12,142 bases of DNA from an uncultured Mesorhizobium sp. (GCA_950071955.1 CATMOC010000058.1:1-12142), one strand, 5' to 3'; shown: positions 1 through 6,122, counted from the first letter of the stretch. Notes: generated from the sequence alone by a model not told the origin. Translations and numbers: made by a program.

Positions 1-186
1 CCAATAGGAGAATGCTCCGACAACTGGTCAGAGAACTCCTGCCAGCCCTTGGGGTCCTTACGAAGTAGCTGCACGCGGGCTGGGCCGCGAGCGTAGTCCC
101 GCATAGACTCCATGCCACCCTCCTCCATCAGCCGAGCGCGTTCGTCGATCGTCTTGCGGAAGGCTTCCGGGTTATCAGAGCCCGTC
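1..186 (-). pseudogene. α/β-hydrolase-like C-terminal fragment fused in frame to the MqnC fragment
   Basis: The minus-strand frame from the MqnC-like piece continues without a stop to base 1. It reads GSDNPEAFRKTIDERAR, then MRDYARGPARVQLLRKDPKG, then WQEFSDQLSEHSPI. The pattern RGPxRVQxxxKDPxGWxEFxxxLxEHS is one I know from the cap and C-terminal half of α/β-fold hydrolases of the 3-oxoadipate enol-lactonase-like group. It does not belong to MqnC. The nucleophile elbow would lie upstream and is absent. The rest of the protein, including the catalytic His region, would lie beyond the window. The join with the MqnC-like piece falls near 180-192, where both families tolerate a short AG(T)G-like sequence, so the exact boundary cannot be set by eye. 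Family assignment is moderately sure; whether the fusion exists in a living cell is not. Confidence 0.5.
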
Positions 187-395
187 CCCGCCGACGACAC
201 CACGTTCTCCTCCATCATCACGCTGCCCATGTCGTTCGCGCCGTACATCAGCCCCAACTGCCCGATGTGCGGCCCCATCGTCACCCAGCTCGAACCGATC
301 GAGTACACATTGTCCAGCATCAGGCGGCTCACCGCCTGCGTGCGCAGGTACTCCGTCGCGCCCGCCATCCGCAGCCGGCGCGGGGCCGTGGTGGG
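187..395 (-). pseudogene. C-terminal fragment of an MqnC-type radical SAM enzyme (dehypoxanthine futalosine cyclase)
   Basis: Read on the minus strand from 395 downward, the frame gives EYLRTQAVSRLMLDN, then SSWVTMGPHIGQLGL, then YGANDMGSVMMEENVV. This is the conserved C-terminal stretch of MqnC, the radical-SAM enzyme that cyclises dehypoxanthine futalosine in the futalosine route to menaquinone. Only about 70 residues are present, against about 370 in the family. The radical-SAM CxxxCxxC part is absent: an in-frame TGA lies at 396-398, and the next gene upstream on this strand ends at 461. An internal ATG at 368 has no good ribosome binding site. After MMEENVVSSAG the frame does not continue into the usual MqnC tail but into a different protein family (see the feature at 1-186). 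A non-functional remnant or an assembly chimera is likeliest. CofG/CofH relatives are possible alternatives. The family call is from memory of motifs. Confidence 0.6.
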
Positions 396-460
396 TCAGG
401 TGCGGCCGGCAGAAGCGCTCACCGCGGCGCCAGACTGACAGCCGTGCCGAATGCTTTCGC

Positions 461-1861
461 TCAGCCGACGTGATTGCGCTCGACGGTGAGGTGGGCGTGG
501 CCGTCATTGCCGATCCGCGCGAGGTCGCCTGTGGTCGCGTCCGCCCAGCGATAGCCGACGATCGCGCCGCGCCTCGCTTCCGATATGACGTTGTCCGAAA
601 TCACCACGGCGCCGGCGCCCTCGACCACCGAGACCGCGATGCCCGTACCGGCTTTGCGGATGACGTTTCCGGTCGCCGTCACGTTGCGCAGGTACGGCCC
701 CCAGCCGAGATGCATGCCGTAGAGCGGCGCGTTCTCGATGATGTTGCCGGTGATTGCCGTATCCGCCTCCGCCGTGATGCCGACGCCGAAGCCCGGGGAG
801 TCGGCGGGGTAGGGGCCCTCTTCGGAGAGGTTACGCACGACATTGCCGGAGCAGACGCCCAGGCGACCGCCTTCGTTGAAATTGACCATCGAAATGCCGT
901 TCGCCGCGCCGTCGACGATGTTGTTCGAGATCACCGCGCCCTCGAACGCGAACTCCGAATAGATCGCCGTCTCTCCCGAGCGCAGGCAGGTGTTGCCCGA
1001 TACCTGGATGTTGCCGCCACTGTTGGATCGGATGGCCGAGAAGGCACAGTCCGAGATGGAATTGCCCGAGACGATGACGCCGGCGCCGCGGAAGACGTTG
1101 ATGCCGTTGCCGAACTGGCCGGTGCCGCCGTTGCGGGCGGCGATGCGCCGGATGCGGTTGCCGGTCACGATCGTGCCGTCGTCGCCGGTCTGCCACCGAT
1201 GGACGAGGATGCCGCCATTGCCGCAGTCGTCGATCTCGTTGCCGGAGATCGTCATGCCCTGGGCCTCGACGCTGTAGATCCCGCTGTCGGCGGCGCCCGA
1301 AATGGCCGAGCGCTCGACGCGGCCGCCGACCCGCTCCAGCGCGACGGCGTTCTTGCTGCTGCCGATGAAACTGCAATTGTCGATGACGAGATGGCGCAAA
1401 CGGCGCGCGTCGACCGTGCCCTGGACGTGGTCGCCGAGCCAGCGGTTGGCACCGTCGATCACGAGGCCGGAGAGCTCGATATGGTCGGCGCCCTCGGCGG
1501 CAAAGAGATGGCCGTCGCCGCCGTAGACAATGCGCGTCGCGCCCGGCGTGCCGCTGAGGACGACGCGGGGGGGCAGGGTGACGTTGGAGACGACGTAGTC
1601 GCCCGCGGGCAAGGCGATGGGGATGTCGCGGTCGGCTGCGGCCTGGAGCATGCGGCCGAAGGCCTTGCTCTGGTCGTCGTAGGTGCCGGGATAGACGCCG
1701 AGTTCGGTGGCGTCGATGGAGCCGCGGATCGACGCCGTCTCGAAGCCGGCCACACCGGCGGCCCGGCCCGCGACGGGGCCGACGAACAGGGCGCCTGCCG
1801 TGCCGGCCAAGCCGGCGAGAATGCGGCGCCTGTTCAGGATCGGTACGGTTCCGGTCTTCAT
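461..1861 (-). CDS. Twin-arginine-exported parallel β-helix repeat protein (TIGR03808 type)
   Basis: This is a 466-residue exported protein of unknown substrate. The N-terminus, MKTGTVPILNRRRILAGLAG, carries a twin-arginine motif (RRRILAGL), a hydrophobic stretch and an Ala-rich end, so export by the Tat system is expected. From about residue 120 onward there are repeated turns of the kind VISGNxI, ISGNEIDDC and ITGNIIENA, with ladders of N, G and I. This is the signature of a right-handed parallel β-helix as in pectate-lyase-like folds. The family is known in rhizobia as a Tat-signal repeat protein with no proven function; binding or cleaving a polysaccharide would be an inference. The frame is open to a GTG at 1894, adding 11 residues, but the ATG at 1861 puts the Tat motif at the normal distance. 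No strong ribosome binding site is visible for either start. It is transcribed divergently from the Gre-type gene, about 76 bp away. Confidence 0.85.
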   Translation of the reverse strand: MKTGTVPILNRRRILAGLAGTAGALFVGPVAGRAAGVAGFETASIRGSIDATELGVYPGTYDDQSKAFGRMLQAAADRDIPIALPAGDYVVSNVTLPPRVVLSGTPGATRIVYGGDGHLFAAEGADHIELSGLVIDGANRWLGDHVQGTVDARRLRHLVIDNCSFIGSSKNAVALERVGGRVERSAISGAADSGIYSVEAQGMTISGNEIDDCGNGGILVHRWQTGDDGTIVTGNRIRRIAARNGGTGQFGNGINVFRGAGVIVSGNSISDCAFSAIRSNSGGNIQVSGNTCLRSGETAIYSEFAFEGAVISNNIVDGAANGISMVNFNEGGRLGVCSGNVVRNLSEEGPYPADSPGFGVGITAEADTAITGNIIENAPLYGMHLGWGPYLRNVTATGNVIRKAGTGIAVSVVEGAGAVVISDNVISEARRGAIVGYRWADATTGDLARIGNDGHAHLTVERNHVG

Positions 1862-1937
1862 GGACCGGCCCGTGCAGGAAGCGTGCCATCTCACCGCGCG
1901 GGTTGTATGCGGGTCCCGGAAGGTCTAGCCTTCGTTG

Positions 1938-2405
1938 ATGAGCAGGGCATTCACCAGCAACGACGACAGTCTATCGGGCCTGAACGACATCGGCGAGCGG
2001 CCGGTCAGTACGCATCGCAACCTCGTCACGGCGCAGGGACTGGCCCATATCGACGCGCAGCTCGCAGAACTGCACGAGCTTTTCGCCCGGGCCGAGGCGG
2101 AAGGCGACCGCGAAAAGATTGCGCTCGTCTCGCGCGACTTGCGCTACTGGACGGCGCGCCGCGAGAGCGCGGAACTCTCGGTGCCGGAGCCCGGCAGCGA
2201 CACCGTCCGGTTCGGGATGACGGTGACGATAGAGGACGAGGACGGCACAAGCCGCGTCTGGACGATCGTCGGCGAGGACGAGTCCGACGCCTCGCATGGC
2301 AAGATCAGCCATGCGTCGCCGATGGCGCAGGCGCTGTTCGGCAAGAAGGTCGGAGACGTGGCGACGGTGAGTGGCAAGGACTGGGAGATCGTGGCGCTCG
2401 CCTGA
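1938..2405 (+). CDS. GreA/GreB-family transcription elongation factor paralogue
   Basis: This 155-residue protein resembles the Gre cleavage factors that enter the secondary channel of RNA polymerase and rescue backtracked complexes. Residues about 28-80 form a charged helical hairpin (LAHIDAQLAELHELFARAEA, then REKIALVSRDLRYWTARRES) with acidic residues near the tip. Residues about 90-155 match the FKBP-like C-terminal domain, with SHASPMAQALFGKKVGDVA being the classic SPLARALLGKKVGD-type signature. The coiled coil is shorter than in canonical GreA, and an N-terminal tail of about 25 residues precedes it. This is typical of the second Gre-like gene in rhizobia, so I do not assign greA or greB. 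A TTG at 1935 immediately precedes the ATG; the ATG at 1938 is preferred. A GGAAGG lies about 14 bases upstream, rather far. Whether it stimulates cleavage or acts as a Gre antagonist cannot be told. Confidence 0.85.
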   Translation: MSRAFTSNDDSLSGLNDIGERPVSTHRNLVTAQGLAHIDAQLAELHELFARAEAEGDREKIALVSRDLRYWTARRESAELSVPEPGSDTVRFGMTVTIEDEDGTSRVWTIVGEDESDASHGKISHASPMAQALFGKKVGDVATVSGKDWEIVALA

Positions 2406-2450
2406 CGGCGCCGGGACCCCAGGCAACGCGATCCGGCAGACGGCAAAGGA

Positions 2451-2470
2451 CCGAGCGCCCGCGCGCTCGG
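2451..2470 (+). terminator. Possible hairpin terminator after the Gre-type gene
   Basis: The arms CCGAGCGC (2451-2458) and GCGCTCGG (2463-2470) pair perfectly over 8 bp around a 4-base loop, 46 bases after the Gre stop codon. There is no T-run after it on either strand, so it would be a non-canonical or Rho-assisted end at best. It may serve the convergent membrane-protein gene that stops at 2557 as well. The stretch 2406-2556 holds nothing else I can support. Confidence 0.35.
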
Positions 2471-2556
2471 CAAGGCCCACCATTCCCTATGCTGGAATGT
2501 CTCCCTCGGGTAGAAGGTGCCGTCGAACGAGACTTCCGGCGGCACCGGAAGACCCA

Positions 2557-2859
2557 TCAGTCGGCTTCGGCCGGTGCGACGTCAACTTTCGGGGCTTCGA
2601 TATTGGGCGTCTCGATGGTGACCTTTTCCGGTACATTGACGTCGATGCTGGCGGTACCCGTGCCGTCCAGCATTCCGCCTCCGAAGAGCCAGACGCCAAG
2701 AAGCAGGAGGACGACGAGTCCCCCGACGATAAACCATCCTGCGCCACTGCCGCCGCCGGTATGAACGACGGTTGTCCGTTCTTCCGGCACGATCGTAGTC
2801 CGTTCAATCCGTTCACCGGGTGTTGTGGTGGTAGTGTGTTCCTCTGTCTCGCGTATCAT
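2557..2859 (-). CDS. Small single-span membrane protein with Thr-rich N-terminus
   Basis: The 100-residue product starts MIRETEEHTTTTTPGERIER, followed by more Thr and Val pairs, and has one strong membrane segment at residues 41-61 (WFIVGGLVVLLLLGVWLFGG). It ends in an acidic, Pro/Val-rich tail (VNVPEKVTIETPNIEAPKVD) that is probably periplasmic. The frame is open upstream to 3102, but the ATG at 2859 is preceded by GGAAGGA at a spacing of about 7 bases, which fixes this start and leaves the upstream 81 codons as untranslated leader. I recognise no named family; similar small membrane proteins with Thr/Glu-rich tails occur in rhizobia. It lies divergent to the histidine kinase across a 237-bp promoter region that carries a near-match to an EcfG promoter on this strand. 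A stress-related role is inference from that. Confidence 0.75.
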   Translation of the reverse strand: MIRETEEHTTTTTPGERIERTTIVPEERTTVVHTGGGSGAGWFIVGGLVVLLLLGVWLFGGGMLDGTGTASIDVNVPEKVTIETPNIEAPKVDVAPAEAD

Positions 2860-2913
2860 CTGCGGATCCTTCCTAGCCAGCCGTTCGCCGGCGTTTCGCC
2901 CTGACGCATCAAC

Positions 2914-2938
2914 AACTTCGTCAACATCGTTCGGTTCC
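2914..2938 (-). promoter_or_regulatory. Near-match to EcfG (general stress sigma) promoter, reading to the small membrane protein
   Basis: On the minus strand GGAAC (2938-2934) is followed by 16 bases and AGTT (2917-2914). The known alphaproteobacterial EcfG consensus is GGAAC-N16/17-CGTT, so this has one mismatch in the -10 part. The expected transcript start would lie about 45 bases upstream of the ATG at 2859, a sensible leader length. The element begins GGAACCGAA, the same nine bases as the plus-strand candidate at 2996, so the two face away from each other. Confidence 0.4.
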
Positions 2939-2995
2939 GGCTTATCCTTTTCGGGCTGAACTGAACCTATCCAAGAGGGAGTGGATCGATGGGGC

Positions 2996-3020
2996 GGAAC
3001 CGAAGGAGACACACACTGTT
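2996..3020 (+). promoter_or_regulatory. Near-match to EcfG promoter, reading to the histidine kinase
   Basis: GGAAC (2996-3000), 16 bases, then TGTT (3017-3020); one mismatch from GGAAC-N16-CGTT. It lies about 75 bases before the kinase ATG. The -10 part falls in the first copy of a 17-bp tandem repeat. The shared GGAACCGAA start with the minus-strand element at 2938 strengthens the pair as a divergent control region, but no expression evidence is available. Confidence 0.4.
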
Positions 3021-3050
3021 GTAGTGGCCAGACTGTTGTAGTGGCCAGAC
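3015..3050. repeat. Perfect 17-bp tandem duplication upstream of the histidine kinase
   Basis: ACTGTTGTAGTGGCCAG occurs at 3015-3031 and again, without change, at 3032-3048, followed by AC (the first two bases of a third copy). It sits between the putative -35 element and the kinase start, 49 bases before the ATG. It may be a doubled operator or a recent slippage duplication. The unit is not itself palindromic apart from TGGCCA in its right half. Confidence 0.85.
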
Positions 3051-3096
3051 CGGTTTGAAGGGCTCCGTTCTGATCAAGCAGTAGGGGCAGACCGAG

Positions 3097-4608
3097 ATGC
3101 AAGCCACCCTTCCCCCCAAGCCATTGGGCAGCAGAAGTTTCGCGGGCAAGCGAAAAGCTCCATGGCGTAGAACGCGGTTCCCATTTGCGAGGAGACAGAA
3201 GCGCTCATCTCCCGTGCGAGATCTTCGCGACCGCTGGAACGAACAGTCATTAGCCCGGCAGTTCTTTTTTACAGGCGGCGTCGTTGCGATCACGGCCATG
3301 ATCACGGTGGGAACAATCGTGACGGGCCTCATCGAAGAGGCAGTGACGAGAAACTCCGCGGCTTCCACCGCCCTCTACGTCGACAGCGTCATAGCACCCC
3401 TCCTGCCTGATATGCGTTCGACCGAAGGTCTTGGGGAGATGGAGAGCCGGGCACTCGATGAGACACTCGGCCAAGGCGCATTGGGTACCCGGCTGATGGC
3501 CTTCAGGTTGTGGCGTCCCGACGGCACGATCCTTTATTCGAAAGACAAGGAACTCATCGGCAAGACCCTTGATACGGACGAGACCCTCCGAGCCGCCTTC
3601 GCCGGCCGCATGGCCGCTCAGTTTGATCATCCGGGAGAAAGCGGAGGCATCGGCGGCGGCCACGGTGGCCTGCCTCTTCTGAAGATTTACAATCCTGTGC
3701 TGCAACCCTGGTCTGGCGAAGTCGTCGCGGTCCTCGAATTTCATGAACTTGCGACCGATTTCGCGCACGGACTTAGGCGGGCCCGGATCTACAGCTGGAT
3801 TTCCGTGGCCACTGTGACGCTTGGCTTCTTCCTGACCCTGTCACTGGTCGTCTATCGCGGGAGTGTCACCATCGACCGGCAACGCCTGGCACTGCGCCGA
3901 CGTGTCGGAGAACTGTCGCGGTTGTTGAACCAGAACAAGACATTGCACGAAAGGGTTCAGGGAGCCTCAAGGCGGGCAACCGCGCTGAATGAGACGCACC
4001 TGCGGCGGATAGGCTCCGATCTGCACGACGGCCCGGCGCAGCTTATCGCATTGGCGGCCTTGAGGCTCGACAGCGAAACGGTGCTTCGCGAAGACTTGCC
4101 CGCGGATGAACGGATGAGAGAGACGCATGCGGTCAAGTCCTATCTCGACGAGGCAATGAGGGAAATCCGCTCCATCTGCACCGGCCTCGTGCTCCCGCAC
4201 ATCGAGACGGCTGACCTCTCGAGCATTCTGAAGCGGGCCGTCCACAGCCATGAGAACCGCACGGGCACAAAGGTAGACCTTTGCATGTCCGGGCATGCGG
4301 TTGCTCTCGCCCCCTCGGAGAAGATCTGCATCTATCGCTTCGTCCAAGAGACGCTGAACAACAGCTACAAGCATGCTGGCGGCCTCAAACAGGAGGTGAG
4401 GCAAACATTGGAGGGGTCAAGTCTCAAGGTGGAGGTTGGGGATGCGGGGAGGGGGTTTGATCCCGCTACCGTTCTGCCCGAGAGCCTCGGGCTGGCCGGT
4501 CTGCGCGATCGTGTGGAAAGCCTTGGCGGCACGTTCCAGATCGCATCGTCGAGTGAAGGGACATGCGTAAAGATGGTTCTCAGTATCCAGGCAATGGAGC
4601 CGGAATGA
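3097..4608 (+). CDS. Membrane sensor histidine kinase, NarL/DegS type (HisKA_3)
   Basis: This 503-residue sensor kinase should phosphorylate the response regulator encoded next to it. A basic cytoplasmic lead of about 54 residues is followed by membrane segment 1 (about 55-80), a periplasmic sensor region (about 81-228) and membrane segment 2 (about 231-253). A short coiled coil (about 260-300) leads into the HisKA_3 dimerisation domain, whose H-box is IGSDLHDGPAQL with His310 as phosphoacceptor. The ATPase domain shows the N-box FVQETLNNSYKHAG (Asn421/422), the G1 box GDAGRGFDP and the G2 box LGLAGLRDRV. The periplasmic part includes an unusual HPGESGGIGGGHGGLPLL loop (about 178-195); the signal is unknown. 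AGGGG lies 9 bases before the chosen ATG; later Mets would remove membrane segment 1. Its stop overlaps the regulator start by ATGA, so the two genes are translationally coupled. A divergent, EcfG-like promoter region lies upstream. Confidence 0.92.
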   Translation: MQATLPPKPLGSRSFAGKRKAPWRRTRFPFARRQKRSSPVRDLRDRWNEQSLARQFFFTGGVVAITAMITVGTIVTGLIEEAVTRNSAASTALYVDSVIAPLLPDMRSTEGLGEMESRALDETLGQGALGTRLMAFRLWRPDGTILYSKDKELIGKTLDTDETLRAAFAGRMAAQFDHPGESGGIGGGHGGLPLLKIYNPVLQPWSGEVVAVLEFHELATDFAHGLRRARIYSWISVATVTLGFFLTLSLVVYRGSVTIDRQRLALRRRVGELSRLLNQNKTLHERVQGASRRATALNETHLRRIGSDLHDGPAQLIALAALRLDSETVLREDLPADERMRETHAVKSYLDEAMREIRSICTGLVLPHIETADLSSILKRAVHSHENRTGTKVDLCMSGHAVALAPSEKICIYRFVQETLNNSYKHAGGLKQEVRQTLEGSSLKVEVGDAGRGFDPATVLPESLGLAGLRDRVESLGGTFQIASSSEGTCVKMVLSIQAMEPE

Positions 4609-5258
4609 TGGCCGCCAACATCCGGGTTGCAGTGGTCGATGATCACCCGCTCCTCAGGGAGGGAGTCACCCGCAGTCTAAGGGAGATGAACGGCTTCGAG
4701 ATTGTGGCAGAGGGTGCCAGCGGAGCAGACGCACGTCGTATCGTGGCGGAAGTCCAGCCGGATATCCTGATAATGGACATCTCGATGCCAGAGGGAGGGC
4801 TCGTCACCCTCCCGGTCGTTCTGGAAATCCGGCCATCGCAGAAAATCGTCATCCTCACGGTTTCTGAAGACAGCGATGACGTCTCGGCTGCGCTAAACAG
4901 CGGGGCGAATGGGTATGTGCTCAAGGGTGTCGGTACTCGGGGATTGGCCGAGGTCCTGCAGGCTGTATCGAGGGGCGAGACCTATGTTTCCCCCACGCTG
5001 TCGGCACGCCTGTTGTCTGATTTGAAATCGCGCCGAAGTGATGATCGAGAAACAACAGTATTGGCAGACTTGACTGAGCGCGAGCGCGAAGTCCTTGACC
5101 TAGTAGCCGCAGGCCTGAGCAACAAACGCGTGGCGCTCCGTCTCGATTTGCACGAGAAGACGGTAAAGCATCATATGACGCGCATTCTTTCGAAGCTGAA
5201 TGTCAGCAACCGCACTGAAGCGGCGCTCTGGGTACATCGCAGAAGCGTGGAAGGATGA
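4605..5258 (+). CDS. LuxR/NarL-family response regulator
   Basis: This 217-residue regulator is the partner of the upstream kinase. The receiver domain (about 5-125) has the acidic pair Asp12/Asp13 in VVDDHPLLREG, phosphoacceptor Asp58 in ILIMDISMPEGG, the conserved Thr85 (ILTVSED) and Lys107 (GYVLKGVG), so all phosphorylation residues are present. The DNA-binding domain (about 150-212) is a typical GerE helix-turn-helix: LTEREREVLDLVAAGLSNKR followed by HEKTVKHHMTRILSKLNVSN. The ATG at 4605 overlaps the kinase TGA as ATGA, and a second ATG follows directly at 4608; GGAG at 4596 serves either. The frame is open upstream into the kinase gene, but that part is not regulator-like. Target genes are not shown by the sequence; the neighbouring secreted and membrane proteins are plausible candidates. 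Its stop lies only 7 bases from the stop of the convergent polyglycine gene. Confidence 0.93.
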   Translation: MMAANIRVAVVDDHPLLREGVTRSLREMNGFEIVAEGASGADARRIVAEVQPDILIMDISMPEGGLVTLPVVLEIRPSQKIVILTVSEDSDDVSAALNSGANGYVLKGVGTRGLAEVLQAVSRGETYVSPTLSARLLSDLKSRRSDDRETTVLADLTEREREVLDLVAAGLSNKRVALRLDLHEKTVKHHMTRILSKLNVSNRTEAALWVHRRSVEG

Positions 5259-5265
5259 GTTTGGG

Positions 5266-5751
5266 TTATTCTCCGGCAAGGGATCGAAGCCTTTCCCGAT
5301 CAGCGGTTTGGGCCGCCCGGTTTATTATCGTTCGCCCCCGGGCATCACGCATCTCATAGCGCCCACCAGAGAGCCGCTCCTGCATCCCGCTCGGATGTTG
5401 CACCTCGATCGACGTAGCGCTGACGCTGACGGTGGCGCCGGTCGAAATGCTGAAAGACCGAGGGCCGACATCCTTGGAGCTTGACGAGCCGGTCGAGGAC
5501 TGACCACCTCCCTTGCCGTTGCCACCGCCCTTGCCTCCACCGCCCCCGCCGCCACCACTACCACCGCCGCCCCCGCCGCCGCCGCCTCCGCCGCCGCCGC
5601 CCCCGCCTCCGCCGCCGCCGCCGCCGCCGCCTTTTGCGTGCGCTGCCATACCCGACGCATCAAGGGAACCGGTGAACGCAAGTCTCTCGATCGGAGCAGC
5701 TATGAGCAAAGATATGGTGACGAGCGGCAGAAGCTTTCTTCTCACGGCCAT
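5266..5751 (-). CDS. Secreted polyglycine protein with conserved C-terminal module
   Basis: This 161-residue protein has a signal-like N-terminus (MAVRRKLLPLVTISLLIAAP) and a cleavage-like AHA at 37-39. A long glycine run follows: 24 uninterrupted Gly at residues 41-64, Ser65, then 8 more Gly, and GGG blocks spaced by Lys, Asn and Lys. A Ser-rich link leads to the C-terminal module (about 100-161), with VSVSATSIEVQHPSGMQERL, GGRYEMRDARGRTIINRA and a final charged helix. Short secreted rhizobial proteins often end in this HPxGxxExxxxGRYExxDxxGRTIxxR pattern; no function is known to me. The ATG at 5751 follows GAGGAGG at 6 bases, which decides it over the in-frame GTG at 5766. The plus-strand proline-rich frame across it is only its mirror. 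An extracellular or cell-wall role is inference. Confidence 0.85.
   Translation of the reverse strand: MAVRRKLLPLVTISLLIAAPIERLAFTGSLDASGMAAHAKGGGGGGGGGGGGGGGGGGGGGGGGSGGGGGGGGKGGGNGKGGGQSSTGSSSSKDVGPRSFSISTGATVSVSATSIEVQHPSGMQERLSGGRYEMRDARGRTIINRAAQTADRERLRSLAGE
5533..5631. repeat. GCC/CCG microsatellite coding the glycine run
   Basis: About 99 bases consist almost only of CCG/CCC/CCT/CCA triplets in the plus sense (GGC/GGG/AGG/TGG read backwards as glycine codons GGN on minus), with one Ser codon at 5557-5559. Such tracts change length by slippage in steps of three, which would leave the protein in frame, and are also prone to sequencing error, so the exact Gly count may not be reliable. 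Confidence 0.85.
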
Positions 5752-5915
5752 ATGCAACCTCCTCACGCACTGATTGATCCGCCCGGCATTCCGGCGACCG
5801 CTGCACGGTGGAAAAGCTATGAGGCGACGTAAGGTTCAATGTCTTCGAAGCGTGGCCGCACCGAAGGGCAGATCAGTCTGCATTTCCCGAGCGTTGAGGG
5901 CCCCGACAACAGAAT

Positions 5916-5955
5916 GAGCCCACCGGTTCGCACAGCGAAAAGTTCCGGTGGGCTC
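5916..5955. other. Nested inverted repeat (RNA hairpin or operator)
   Basis: GAGCCCACCGG (5916-5926) and CCGGTGGGCTC (5945-5955) pair perfectly over 11 bp. Their 18-base interior contains a second perfect inverted repeat, TTCGC-ACA-GCGAA (5927-5939), followed by AAGTT. As RNA this would be a long hairpin with one side bulge. No T-run follows on either strand, so it is not a standard terminator. It lies about 165 bases upstream of the polyglycine gene start and 75 bases past the end of the 30-residue gene, both on the minus strand. It could be a leader structure, a small RNA or a protein-binding site. Confidence 0.65.
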
Positions 5956-6003
5956 GCTTGCGCGGGACAGGGCGGGGACGCGCAAGAAATCGTGTACTCG
6001 TGC

Positions 6004-6021
6004 AAAAGCCGTAGAGACGGC
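6004..6021 (-). terminator. Short intrinsic terminator for the 30-residue membrane protein gene
   Basis: Reading on the minus strand, GCCGT (6021-6017), loop CTCT, ACGGC (6012-6008) and then TTTT (6007-6004) form a short 5-bp hairpin with a T-run. It begins 9 bases past the TAG of the small gene. The stem is short, so it may be weak, but its position supports the small gene as its own transcription unit. Confidence 0.45.
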
Positions 6022-6029
6022 GGCGATGG

Positions 6030-6122
6030 CTAGCTGACCAGCATTCCCAGAACCATGAAGCCAAAGCTAATTCCAAACATCGGGAACAGCAGCCATCTGG
6101 CTTGGTAGACGCTCTTTTCCAT
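6030..6122 (-). CDS. 30-residue single-span membrane microprotein
   Basis: The start ATG at 6122 is preceded by CAGGAGGTTCCC, a textbook AGGAGG Shine-Dalgarno with 6 bases of spacing, one of the strongest in the window. The product has a short polar head (MEKSVYQAR), a hydrophobic span with aromatic and Gly residues (WLLFPMFGISFGFMVLGMLV) and ends in a single Ser before TAG. By the positive-inside rule the N-terminus, with Lys3 and Arg9, would be cytoplasmic. It is far below normal gene-calling limits. A short terminator-like hairpin follows. I know no family; small one-span proteins often modulate a membrane partner or stress response, but here that is only inference. Alternative: the Shine-Dalgarno is chance, though hydrophobic coding right after it makes this unlikely. 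Confidence 0.7.
   Translation of the reverse strand: MEKSVYQARWLLFPMFGISFGFMVLGMLVS

Noticed and set aside
470..2764. 764-codon plus-strand open frame antisense to the β-helix gene
   Set aside because: Low-complexity Ala/Asp/Arg/Gly composition typical of a mirror frame in high-GC DNA; the minus strand has Tat signal and β-helix motifs, and the frame also runs through the Gre gene.
5513..5773. Plus-strand polyproline protein
   Set aside because: It is the mirror of the polyglycine tract; the minus frame has a signal peptide, a conserved C-terminal module and GAGGAGG before its start.
5817..6033. Small frames on both strands between the polyglycine and microprotein genes (5817-6005 minus, 5839-6033 plus)
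   Set aside because: No ribosome binding sites, no recognisable composition, and they run through the hairpin at 5916-5955 and the terminator at 6004-6021.
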